NCBI GenBank assembly: GCA_017550285.1
Contig: JAFZPP010000047.1
Location: 1-64,000 of the forward strand
From: Oscillospiraceae bacterium
GTDB taxonomy: Bacteria; Bacillota; Clostridia; Oscillospirales; Ruminococcaceae
Length of the DNA: 64,000 bases
Direction of reading: 5' to 3'
A model generated the notes under the pieces. It saw only the letters and a list, made by a program, of their open reading frames with translations. It was not told the DNA's origin and ran no database searches. The translations under genes and the position numbers were made by a program. Positions 8,099 through 15,800 of the stretch are shown piece after piece (within the stretch, counting starts at the first letter, position 1; each line of letters starts with the position of its first letter).

Positions 8099-9154
8099 TC
8101 AGTCAGACCCGAGAACCGGCTGATCATATGTATACAGCGCTTCATTGATGACAAACACATTGAAGATATGCTGACTGATAAAATACTCAATGATGATATC
8201 TGATTTATTGCTGTGCGTGAGCGAATACCCTGCTGTTTTCAGCAGTGCATTCGTTTCGTCAAGGTTCAGGTTCAGCGCAAGCGCGAAGGCAAGGACAGTT
8301 TCCTTTTTCGGTCTGTAGTGCGGGTCGGAACGTATCTTCGAGAAGAGCTGTTTGGAGACATTCGCTTTTTTATAGCATTCGGAATCCTTGATGCCGGCTT
8401 CGTCAATTTTGCGCAAAAGCATTTCGGAGAATCCCTCATCGAGTTGTTTCAGGCGTTCTTCCAGCGGCACGGCTGCTTCTGCGCAAAATGCAAATTTCCG
8501 CATTTCCGATTCCTTAGCCGCAAAACTGCGCCGCGCTGCACCGAACAGACCGCTTTTGTTGGACTCGGCTTGCGCGGACAGGTTGTTTGAGGCGGATGAT
8601 GCAGCCGATGCGGTGAATTGCATAGAGCGGTTGATATACCGTTCCAGATCAAGGATTCTGTTTGCATGGTCGCCGTAGCTGCGCCAGTCAAATGTGATCA
8701 GATACACATCCAGTTCACGGATTTTCGGATACTCCAGAATCGCCTGCACTGCCGTTTCCCGTGCAAGTTCTTTCGGGAAGCCGTAAATGCGGGAGTCGAT
8801 CAGGCTGATGCCGATTGTTTTGCAGCCCAGTCTGACAGCTTCATCCAGACTGCTCCGGTAGCAGCTTTTGAGCAGGTCGGTCTCGTTCTGTGTGCCGTCC
8901 TTCCAGAAGGGGGCAGCCGTGATAATCAGATGTTCGCAGCGCAGACCCGAAAGACACGCATTGCCTTCAATATGGATTGCCTGACCGGTCGTACAGCCGC
9001 CGGCTTCACTGAGAACAGCATGCAGGGTCGGACCGCCGGCACTGCTGCATGCACCGAATACGCTGCCGCCGTATTCAAGGTTTTCATCTGCGGACAGGAC
9101 AGCAGCATCACAGGGGAAACGGGTCAGATCGGTATGGATCAGCTTCAAAGACAT
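8099..9154 (-). CDS. Macro domain protein fused to a C-terminal XRE-like helix-turn-helix module
   Basis: The protein has 351 residues. The start at 9154 is chosen for GGAGGT 8 bp upstream; the frame remains open further upstream without a site. Residues about 1-165 form a macro domain (ADP-ribose / O-acetyl-ADP-ribose binding or hydrolysis), with 'GGCTTGQA' and 'LIDSRIYGFPKELA' recognisable. The usual 'NAAN' is replaced by 'SADE', so hydrolase activity may be altered. A Ser/Ala-rich linker follows. The last ~100 residues ('NVSKQLFSKIRSDP', 'ALALNLNLDETNALLKTAG') resemble an XRE-like module that I recall from clostridial proteins joined to other N-terminal domains. Function is unknown; a stress or conflict role with the vWA and HAD genes is inference. 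Confidence 0.8.
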   Translation of the reverse strand: MSLKLIHTDLTRFPCDAAVLSADENLEYGGSVFGACSSAGGPTLHAVLSEAGGCTTGQAIHIEGNACLSGLRCEHLIITAAPFWKDGTQNETDLLKSCYRSSLDEAVRLGCKTIGISLIDSRIYGFPKELARETAVQAILEYPKIRELDVYLITFDWRSYGDHANRILDLERYINRSMQFTASAASSASNNLSAQAESNKSGLFGAARRSFAAKESEMRKFAFCAEAAVPLEERLKQLDEGFSEMLLRKIDEAGIKDSECYKKANVSKQLFSKIRSDPHYRPKKETVLAFALALNLNLDETNALLKTAGYSLTHSNKSDIIIEYFISQHIFNVFVINEALYTYDQPVLGSD

Positions 9155-9460
9155 CGCCGTGCACCTCCGGAATTTGATAGCACTATTGTACCATATTCTG
9201 CTCCCTGCGTCAAGAGTATGCCTTTTCCCGCTGCTGCTTTTTGCAGTATCAGCGGCGTTTTCGGTTTCTGCATCAGTTTGAAACAGCAGCAAAAATACCG
9301 CTTACGACAGAATTCGTACCGTTCACGACATATTTTCCCGTTTTCGGAAATACTGTGCTATACTCATGTCAGCGATGACGAATGCACGGCGGTGAAACGA
9401 TCCGGACGGCATACAGCATCAGCGCAGAAAACGGATTCGGAGGTGACTGAACAGACATAA

Positions 9461-9730
9461 TTAAAGCACATCCGCAATATCGCAACCGGACAGCAGTTCA
9501 AAATGATGATGAGCGGCAAGCAGACGTTCAACGGCACCGAATATACGAAATTTGTGATTCAGGCAAAATGTGCACCGACATGCCGTCTGAATGTCCACGG
9601 TTCCTATTCTGCACCGGGCTTCAACGTCAATCTCTGGACAAGCAGCATAAACGATACGCAGGATTGGATTTTTGAGCCTGCGCTGGGCTATAAAAAAGGC
9701 AATACCAATCAGATTTGGTATGTGGGATAA
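9461..9730 (+). pseudogene. Remnant of a secreted lectin-like (ricin-type) domain
   Basis: An open frame from the TAA at 9458-9460 to the stop at 9730 reads 'IRNIATGQQFKMMMSGKQ' and later 'NLWTSSINDTQDWIFEP'. This resembles the end of a carbohydrate-binding beta-trefoil or lectin-like module. There is no ribosome binding site at the internal ATG run (9503), no signal peptide and no N-terminal domain. It ends at a good terminator, so it looks like the 3' stub of a lost gene. The family assignment is tentative. Confidence 0.5.
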
Positions 9731-9750
9731 CAGTTTTATACAGTAAATCA

Positions 9751-9781
9751 GAAAGCTCCGGTTTTCAGAACCGGAGCTTTC
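9751..9781 (+). terminator. Terminator after lectin remnant
   Basis: A perfect stem GAAAGCTCCGG / CCGGAGCTTTC with loop TTTTCAGAA follows the stop at 9730. Confidence 0.85.
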
Positions 9782-9830
9782 ATTATTTTGAATGCGTCGT
9801 CTTCATTTCTGGTTTTGCCGGATTTTTTTC

Positions 9831-9859
9831 TTGACAATTATACTGATTTCGGATAAAAT
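9831..9859 (+). promoter_or_regulatory. Promoter for GH10-like dockerin gene
   Basis: TTGACA (9831-9836), 17 bp, and TAAAAT (9854-9859). The leader to the ATG at 9977 is about 110 bases. Confidence 0.75.
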
Positions 9860-9976
9860 ATAAGTGAAGAGATGCAGGGTTTCCATCCGACCGCGAAAGA
9901 TATTGCCAGCATCATATGGTATGCAACTGCAAACATTTTTCAATGCATGCAAATCAGACTGAACAAAGGAGGAATC

Positions 9977-11248
9977 ATGATGCTGTTCAAAAAAAATGCT
10001 GCGCTGTTTCTGCCTGCCGCATTGCTGCTCTCAGGGATTCCGGCGGGCGCTGCGGATGCCGGTCAGTATCTGCCGGAGGACGATTCGATCAAAGGCATCA
10101 TGCACGAAAACGGCGTGTATTCGATCGGAAAGACTGTCATCTCGGAGGACCTGACTGATCCGGCAGAATCTTTCCTTGCGTCCCAGTATGACTTTGGCTA
10201 TATTGACAATCTGACCGGAACCGGCATACAATTTGCTTCCTTTGAGATCGGTAAGCCGATTCACGCCGAAGGCGGCGGGATGTTTGAACGGTATTATGAA
10301 TACTGCGGAGAGAATCATATTCCGGTTGTGACGGGAGATATCATTTCAAGAGATACAATTCGCCACAATTATCTTTTGGATGATTCCGGTGCATATGCTG
10401 CGCCGGAGGTTGTGAACGAACGGTTTGCAGAGAACGTGCAGGAGACATTTCGGGTTGTCAAAGAGTTTTATCCGCAGCTGAAACTCAAAACCATGGTTGT
10501 ATGCAGCTGGTTTTACAGTGGTTTTCCGGAAGAACGGCTTGAAAAAATCTACAAAGGCGATTATACCTCTTTGTACAGTGCGGTATACAGTGCAGCAGCG
10601 CAGAGTGCGCCGGAAGGCTGCAAGCTGTATGTGAAAGAAATGTTCCCCGATGACGATGCCGCTTTGCAGGATATGCTGATGGCTGTCAGCAAAGCCAGAG
10701 AAACGGAAGGCTGCCGCATCGACGGTCTTATGCTGGACCTTGCATTCGGTGATGCGCCGGAGTGGGATCAGCGGGCGCCGTTCTTTGCACATGTGCTCAA
10801 AGAGATCAGCGATCAGGGCTTGGAATGCGGTCTGCTTGTAACCTCGGGCGCGAATGAGCCTTACTTCGATGATTGTGTCTGCGATGCGCTGAACGCGGGC
10901 TTCTCGGATATCATCCAGAACGCTGACAGGCTGTCATTTGTCTGTATGGGTGACCACAGCCGGTTTGCAATGGATGTGGCAAATCCGCTTTGCAAAAATG
11001 CAGGTCTGAAGGATGCGCTAAAGAATGCAGTCAACTACAAGCGCGTGCCGGATTCGCCGCCGGGCGATATCAATACAGACGGTGTGGTGGATGTTTCGGA
11101 TGCGGTCATGCTTGCGCGCGTCATTGCAGAGGATGCAGATGTCATTGTGCCGCAGCATGGATATCGGTTTTCAGATGCCAATGAGGACGGAATCATCTCG
11201 CAGGAGGATGTCATTGCGATTCTCAAGATTATCGCAAAGCTCGCTTGA
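9977..11248 (+). CDS. Secreted dockerin protein with a GH10-like barrel lacking recognisable catalytic acids
   Basis: The protein has 423 residues. The start at 9977 follows AAAGGAGG; the frame extends upstream to 9872 without a site. A signal peptide (to about residue 25) is followed by a ~325-residue domain and a C-terminal dockerin (GDINTDGVVDVSDAV and 'SDANEDGIISQEDV', about 360-423). The order of secondary-structure-like motifs matches GH10 xylanases: 'YYEYCGENHIPVV', 'DYTSLYSAVYSAAAQSAP', 'CKLYVKEMFP' and 'RIDGLMLDL'. Where GH10 enzymes have the acid/base WDVVNEA this protein has 'VVCSWFYSG', and where they have the nucleophile ITE it has 'LLVTSGA'. It may therefore bind carbohydrate without hydrolysing it. 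The GH10 kinship is my alignment by eye and is uncertain; the dockerin is sure. Confidence 0.7.
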   Translation: MMLFKKNAALFLPAALLLSGIPAGAADAGQYLPEDDSIKGIMHENGVYSIGKTVISEDLTDPAESFLASQYDFGYIDNLTGTGIQFASFEIGKPIHAEGGGMFERYYEYCGENHIPVVTGDIISRDTIRHNYLLDDSGAYAAPEVVNERFAENVQETFRVVKEFYPQLKLKTMVVCSWFYSGFPEERLEKIYKGDYTSLYSAVYSAAAQSAPEGCKLYVKEMFPDDDAALQDMLMAVSKARETEGCRIDGLMLDLAFGDAPEWDQRAPFFAHVLKEISDQGLECGLLVTSGANEPYFDDCVCDALNAGFSDIIQNADRLSFVCMGDHSRFAMDVANPLCKNAGLKDALKNAVNYKRVPDSPPGDINTDGVVDVSDAVMLARVIAEDADVIVPQHGYRFSDANEDGIISQEDVIAILKIIAKLA

Positions 11249-11270
11249 CAGGCAAAAGAAGAAATACATA

Positions 11271-11302
11271 AAAACGGGAGAGCTGATTTGCTCTCCCGTT
11301 TT
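11271..11302. terminator. Bidirectional terminator between convergent genes
   Basis: The stem AAAACGGGAGAGC / GCTCTCCCGTTTT has T runs on both strands and lies between the stops at 11248 (plus) and 11314 (minus). Confidence 0.9.
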
Positions 11303-11313
11303 TTGGTGTATGA

Positions 11314-12945
11314 TTACTCGTTGTCGTTCACCGGCTGTGCAATCACGGTATTCTGTCCGTTCGCTTTCAGGTCAGTCAGCTTTGCAACAGCATCCTCATA
11401 GCTTTTCGCATCAATCGCGCATCCGTAGAAATCCCACATCGTATAAAAGTAATTCGGTGCGATGACGCCTTCCAGATTGATTGCCTTTGCATTGCGGTCG
11501 AGCACTGCAAATTCAGACTGTCCGCCGAGCAGGGGATTCGGACGGGTGATCTGCTTCATCGCCCATGAATTATTGACGAAATTGCCGGTGTTCTGTGCGT
11601 ATGAAAGCATTGTTTCACCGTTGACGACAAAATGCTCGATGAAATCATGTGCAGCGGTGCCGGAATCGGCATTTGCGCCGAGCATGAGCCAGTATCCGCC
11701 CCAGAACCACGGAGAGGGTCCCTCGGTGATATTGTACTTGCCGAAACTCTTGCCCTTTTCAGCATTCCCGTCTGTCGTTTGGAAGCAGCCCTCAGCGTTT
11801 TCGAGCATTGCGCCTCTCCCAAGGCACCATGACGAGAAGAAATAGCCGAGTGCCTGATCATTGTATCCAACCTCATACCATTCTTCCGTCCACTGATCAT
11901 ATGTGGCATAATAACCCTCTGCCTGTGCTGTTTTGAAGCAGTCGTAGAATGATTTGAATGTATCCGGAACGATCAGTTTATATGTGCTGCCGTCTTTTTC
12001 ATACGTCTTGCCGTGATTTGCATATTTCAGAGGCTGCAGGAGGTCACCGCGGCTTGCAACCATTGCAGTTTTGCCGTCCGATGCTTTTTTGAGCTTCGCG
12101 GCAGTCTCCATGAAGGTATCCCAGTCCTTGACAAGCGGCTGCATTTCCGCAGGAGAACTGACGCCGAGATATTTTTTAGCAAGATCGCTGCGGTAGACAT
12201 AACCGCCGGGGCATGCGGTATATGTGACGCTCTTGAGCACGCCGCTGCTGTTTCTGCCGACGCTCAGTGTATACGGGTAGCAGCCGCCGAAATCGGATTC
12301 ATTGAAGCCGAGATCGGTGATCGGACGGGTCAACTTGTCATTGTCCGTATAATCCAGAATCCAGTCTGCCTCTGTCACAATCAGGTCGGCATCCTTGCCG
12401 GATGCAAGATAACTTGCATACACTTCGCGGGATTCACCGCCGACCGTGCCGACGTTGACGTATTGGACATGATCCTGATACTTCGGATTGGCTGTCGTAA
12501 AGTGCTCGATCATGCCTGACAGATCATCATCTGTCCAGCAGAGGATTGTCAGCGTATCATTTTTGTCCGGCACCTGATTCTGCGGACGTCCTGCACAGAG
12601 CAGCGCATCCCAGTCGGTCGGAATGTTTGAGACCGTATTCTGAACATAATACTGTAAAATGAACTGCGCATCTTTTACAGTCAGGTCGCCGTCACGGTCC
12701 ACATCGGCAAGCGGCTGTACGGACGAATCAATTCCGCTGTCATTGCCTGCAAGAATCTCAGCAGCAGCAGTCAGCGCGAGCTGTGCATCCTCGACGGAAA
12801 TCTGAACGTCACCGTTGAGATTGCCCCTGAGCATACTGTCACCGACAGGCGTGTCGGCGGCAACGGCGGAAAAACCGGTGTTTGCAGCGCAAAATGTTGT
12901 CAGTGCTGCTGCGAGTGCGATTACTTTTGTGATGTAGTCTTTCAT
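11314..12945 (-). CDS. Extracellular sugar-type solute-binding protein with N-terminal dockerin
   Basis: The protein has 543 residues. The start at 12945 is chosen for AAAGGA 7 bp upstream. After a signal peptide (to about residue 30) comes a dockerin-like pair, 'GNLNGDVQISVEDAQLAL' and 'ADVDRDGDLTVKDAQFIL' (about 40-105). From about 130 it resembles an ABC-transporter family 1 solute-binding protein: 'TLTILCWTDDDLSGMIEHF', 'DADLIVTEADWILDYT' and a C-terminal Trp/Tyr-rich lobe. There is no lipobox Cys, and no permease or ATPase gene is nearby. The protein may therefore be held by scaffoldin rather than by the membrane. An exact promoter lies at 12989-13017. This architecture is unusual. Confidence 0.85.
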   Translation of the reverse strand: MKDYITKVIALAAALTTFCAANTGFSAVAADTPVGDSMLRGNLNGDVQISVEDAQLALTAAAEILAGNDSGIDSSVQPLADVDRDGDLTVKDAQFILQYYVQNTVSNIPTDWDALLCAGRPQNQVPDKNDTLTILCWTDDDLSGMIEHFTTANPKYQDHVQYVNVGTVGGESREVYASYLASGKDADLIVTEADWILDYTDNDKLTRPITDLGFNESDFGGCYPYTLSVGRNSSGVLKSVTYTACPGGYVYRSDLAKKYLGVSSPAEMQPLVKDWDTFMETAAKLKKASDGKTAMVASRGDLLQPLKYANHGKTYEKDGSTYKLIVPDTFKSFYDCFKTAQAEGYYATYDQWTEEWYEVGYNDQALGYFFSSWCLGRGAMLENAEGCFQTTDGNAEKGKSFGKYNITEGPSPWFWGGYWLMLGANADSGTAAHDFIEHFVVNGETMLSYAQNTGNFVNNSWAMKQITRPNPLLGGQSEFAVLDRNAKAINLEGVIAPNYFYTMWDFYGCAIDAKSYEDAVAKLTDLKANGQNTVIAQPVNDNE

Positions 12946-12988
12946 GTTTGTAATCCTTTCTGTCATTGGGTGGAATTGCGGATATTTT

Positions 12989-13017
12989 ATTATATCACAT
13001 CAGATAAAAAATGTCAA
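12989..13017 (-). promoter_or_regulatory. Consensus promoter for the dockerin/solute-binding gene
   Basis: On the minus strand TTGACA (13012-13017), 17 bp, and TATAAT (12989-12994) with the upstream TGTGA extension. Confidence 0.85.
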
Positions 13018-13068
13018 TATTCTGAATAATAGATTTGACAAATTCGGATGTTCACTCTGACTGAAAAA

Positions 13069-13740
13069 CTACAAATTCTTCGGCAGAATAATCTCCATTG
13101 TGAAAACATGCTCTGCACAGGAAACCTTCATCATTCCGCCGTTCTTTTCCACGGTTTTGCGAATATTGCCGATACCGTATCCGTGCAGCGCCTTGTCCTG
13201 TTTGCTTGTGAAGTGACTGTCGCTGAGCATCAGCGCATCACAGTCAAGCTCCTCCGCACAGTTGTTGGATGCCCGTATCAGACGGTGATGCTCCGATTTT
13301 TTGAATTCCAGATCAATGAATCCGTTTTCCGTATTTGCGGCAGCTTCGATTGCATTATCGAGCAGATTGGCAAAGACAGTGCAGATATCCATCGGTTTCC
13401 AGTTCAGCCCGCCGTCAATCACGCCGTCCATGCGAAACGTGATGCCGCATTCAGATATTCTCGCCAGCTTTGCAGAAATCAGCGCATCGACCATTTCATC
13501 TCCGGTTACGACTTTCGGCGAAAGCGCACTGATCTCTGAACGCAGATCGTTCAGATAATGCTGTGCATCTTCTATCTTGCCTTCCTGCATCATCATGGCA
13601 ATCACGGTGAGATTATTCTGCACATCATGCCGGAATGCACGGGTATCCTCCTGCGCAGCCTTATACTGCCACGATGCCTGTAGCTCCGCTTCGAGAAATT
13701 GCGCCTGATATGCATTTTGCTCCTGATAGGATACGCTCAC
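13069..13740 (-). pseudogene. AgrC-like GHKL sensor kinase, 5'-truncated
   Basis: This 223-residue piece carries the DHp-like H box 'FRHDVQNNLTVIAMMM' and the HATPase_c_5 ATP-binding domain ('VFANLLDNAIEAA', 'GYGIGNIRKTV'). Full AgrC/VirS-type kinases have five to seven membrane segments before this. Here the frame runs into an unrelated relaxase tail at about 13740, so the sensor half is lost. There is no ribosome binding site at the first available start and no partner LytTR regulator beside it. It could still yield a soluble kinase fragment, but decay is likelier. Confidence 0.75.
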
Positions 13741-14157
13741 AGCCGTGGACTTGTTTCAAAACTGAACAACCTAAAAACGGAGGTCGAAGATCTGGAAGTC
13801 AAGCTGAAAGTCCTGAAAAAATATCGGGAGGTGAAGCACTACGGCGAAGAGCTGAAAGCTCTCAGCGGTCGAGCCGAGAAGAAGTATAAGGAAACCCACA
13901 GATATGAACTCTCCGAATATGGGAAAGTCCGTACACAGGTGTTGGAGCTTTATCCGTCGGGGCATATTCCGACCGTGGAGAAGCTGGAGAAGAGTATCAC
14001 GGCACTCCGTCAGAAGATGTCTGCAATGAATACAGAGTATAATCAGGCGGACAAGAAAGCTCGTGAGCTTGCCGATGCACAGCGGACGATCGAGGAGTAT
14101 CTGCGACAGGAGCAGAGCTGTGGAGAGCAGAAGCGTAAACGGAATGATCTGGAATAA
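13741..14157 (+). pseudogene. Relaxase (mobilisation nuclease) C-terminal fragment
   Basis: From the junction near 13741 the plus strand encodes about 138 residues of coiled coil ('LKTEVEDLEVKLKVLKKY', 'LEKSITALRQKMSAM', 'EEYLRQEQ'). These match the charged C-terminal tail of MobA/VirD2-like relaxases of clostridial mobilisable elements. The N-terminal nuclease domain is absent and no start is present. It is a remnant of an integrated mobile element. Confidence 0.65.
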
Positions 14158-14235
14158 TATAGCGCATTGCACCGAGGATTTTTGTAATATTGCTGCGCCC
14201 TGCACAAGAATTATTACAATTATTCCGATATTCGC

Positions 14236-14617
14236 AGCACCATTTAACGGCATTTCTCAGCACCTTGACATACTCGCCGCATACAAGGTTGCTTGTTGTA
14301 TGTCCGGGGGTTACACAGCACACACGGTATTTGTCCGTCTGCTTAACCCACATCGCTGGCTGTATACCATTCTGCGACCTCGTTTCTGCGATTATCACGG
14401 TATCTTTACTGCCGAACATTGTCATCATGTAATGCTCGTCATTTTCGGGGAAAGTAAATTCTTTCACATCATCAATTATCGGGTGTTTCCCCAAAGGCTT
14501 GAATGTAACGGGACAGGCTTCGGGGTGACCTGTGAATATGCCGTCTATGACTTTCCTTGCAATAGGGTGATCCGCTTCAAGATCGGTCACGGCAGCGTGA
14601 ACGAGCAGTATGTTCAT
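14236..14617 (-). pseudogene. ThuA-like domain fragment
   Basis: The minus frame reads 'HPIARKVIDGIFTGHPEA', 'PLGKHPIIDDVKEF', 'NDEHYMMTMFGSKDTVII', 'QPAMWVKQTDKYRVCCVT' and 'YVKVLRNAVKW'. This is the C-terminal half of ThuA-type (trehalose utilisation / class I glutamine-amidotransferase-like) proteins. It lacks the N-terminal half and joins unrelated plus-strand sequence at about 14630, so it is a broken gene in the mosaic zone. Confidence 0.65.
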
Positions 14618-14640
14618 TCCGTTCTCCGCAAGGCTGGGCG

Positions 14641-14761
14641 ATACTGCCAACGCTTGGGAAATCGTCTATAAGATCGGCGGCGGGTATAAGCTGTACATCT
14701 ATTGGGCGAAGAACGGCTACAAGGAAACGCCACAGGAGGTGGCGGAGCTTGTGAGTGTGTA
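14641..14761 (+). pseudogene. 3' stub of an unidentified mobile-element gene
   Basis: A frame ending at the TAA at 14759-14761 reads 'AWEIVYKIGGGYKLYIYW', then 'KNGYKETPQEVAELVSV'. It has no start, begins at the ThuA junction and is followed by a strong hairpin. I do not recognise the family; similar short tails occur in conjugative-element genes. Confidence 0.4.
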
Positions 14762-15140
14762 AATATTGATAGAATTTAATAGATAGGAAAAGAGCATCAT
14801 TCTTCATATTACAATCAAATGGAGAGTGACGCTCTTTTATGCACCACAAAACTGTTCGTGAGTTTCGTCAACAACCTTTGTAAATGACACTTATCGACAC
14901 TATTCCAAATCAGCGAAATATCAGTAAAAGCGTTGACCTCTAAGTACAGAGGACAACGCTTTTATTTGAATGTATACCGAATAACAGGCGGATTCGCTAT
15001 GTATTTCATATTTCCATTCGTAAAAATATAAGAGCTATTCCCATAATTCAGAGAATAGCCCTACAAACTCTATCAAACACGTTTTATTCTATAGAATAAG
15101 TAACTCGCTAAAATAGAAGTATTACTTCAATTGCAATAAG
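14762..15140. other. Gene-free stretch with several strong hairpins and a palindrome
   Basis: No coding frame is supported. Structures seen: a 15-bp near-perfect stem AAAAGAGC...GCTCTTTT at 14789-14839, which is a terminator for the preceding stub; a 15-bp stem AAAAGCGTTG...CAACGCTTTT at 14926-14963; a GCTATTC/GAATAGC hairpin around 15031-15058; and the perfect 16-bp palindrome TTATTCTATAGAATAA at 15084-15099. The base composition is AT-rich compared with flanking genes. Confidence 0.6.
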
Positions 15141-15185
15141 AAAAGAGTGCCGTTCACCCGAAACGGTGAATCCGCCACTCTTTTT
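15141..15185 (-). terminator. Terminator after DUF1349 gene
   Basis: An AAAAGAGTG / CACTCTTTT outer stem with an inner CCGTTCACC/GGTGAA(T)CCG-like stem lies 6 bp beyond the leftward stop at 15192. Confidence 0.8.
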
Positions 15186-15191
15186 CATATT

Positions 15192-15800
15192 TTACTTTTT
15201 CCACTCAGCATCAGATTCCCATTGACACTCTGTAACGGTCATATCCGTGAATACAGCCTTGAATGAACCCGTAGTCGGACTTGCGGCATAAATACCGAAC
15301 TTTATACTTTCCGCCCCTGCAAACATATGGAAGATACGCATCTGTTTATAATCTTTGCCGTCCCTGCTGCATTCGATACAGAAATCGCTCTCACGGCGGC
15401 TGAAACGATACCACATTTCCTTTATATCGGAAGAAATATCAGTAGTCGCCCAGTCGGAATAGCCGTTGTTCGTGACAACACTTCCAAGCCGCTGAATATT
15501 CTCGTCCTCGTACTCAATAGAAGCCTTGAACCAGTTGTCACTGTCGAGATACATCGCCACACCGCACTGATCGAAGCGGTCTTTGCTTGCGAACTGCGTC
15601 TTTACAATGAATGAGAAGAACTTCTCATCGGTCTGCGCCTGAAATACAGGTGCATTATCGTTTGTGAAGCCGTAATATGTTCTTTGCCAGAGATCGGTGC
15701 CGCTTTCGGTAACGATCTCGATCCTGTCATCCGATAATGTAGCATTATTCGGCTTGCGTACCCATTCGGGGGACATTTCTGTAAACCTTCTGCTTGTCAT
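15192..15800 (-). CDS. DUF1349 (concanavalin-like) protein
   Basis: This 202-residue protein has a jelly-roll fold typical of DUF1349 ('regulation of enolase 1'-type). Recognisable parts include 'FFSFIVKTQFASKDRFDQ', 'GVAMYLDSDNWFKASIEY', 'GYSDWATTDIS' and 'KFGIYAASPTTGSFKAVF'. Length is normal for the family and no export signal is seen. Its start overlaps the end of the MATE gene by 4 bp (15797-15800), so the two are translationally coupled. Family members bind or modify small carbohydrates, but the precise role is not established. Confidence 0.85.
   Translation of the reverse strand: MTSRRFTEMSPEWVRKPNNATLSDDRIEIVTESGTDLWQRTYYGFTNDNAPVFQAQTDEKFFSFIVKTQFASKDRFDQCGVAMYLDSDNWFKASIEYEDENIQRLGSVVTNNGYSDWATTDISSDIKEMWYRFSRRESDFCIECSRDGKDYKQMRIFHMFAGAESIKFGIYAASPTTGSFKAVFTDMTVTECQWESDAEWKK

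Noticed and set aside
6990-8123. Plus-strand open frame of 377 codons
   Set aside because: It runs antisense to the HAD and vWA genes, whose motifs are clear; no domain features or start signals are present.
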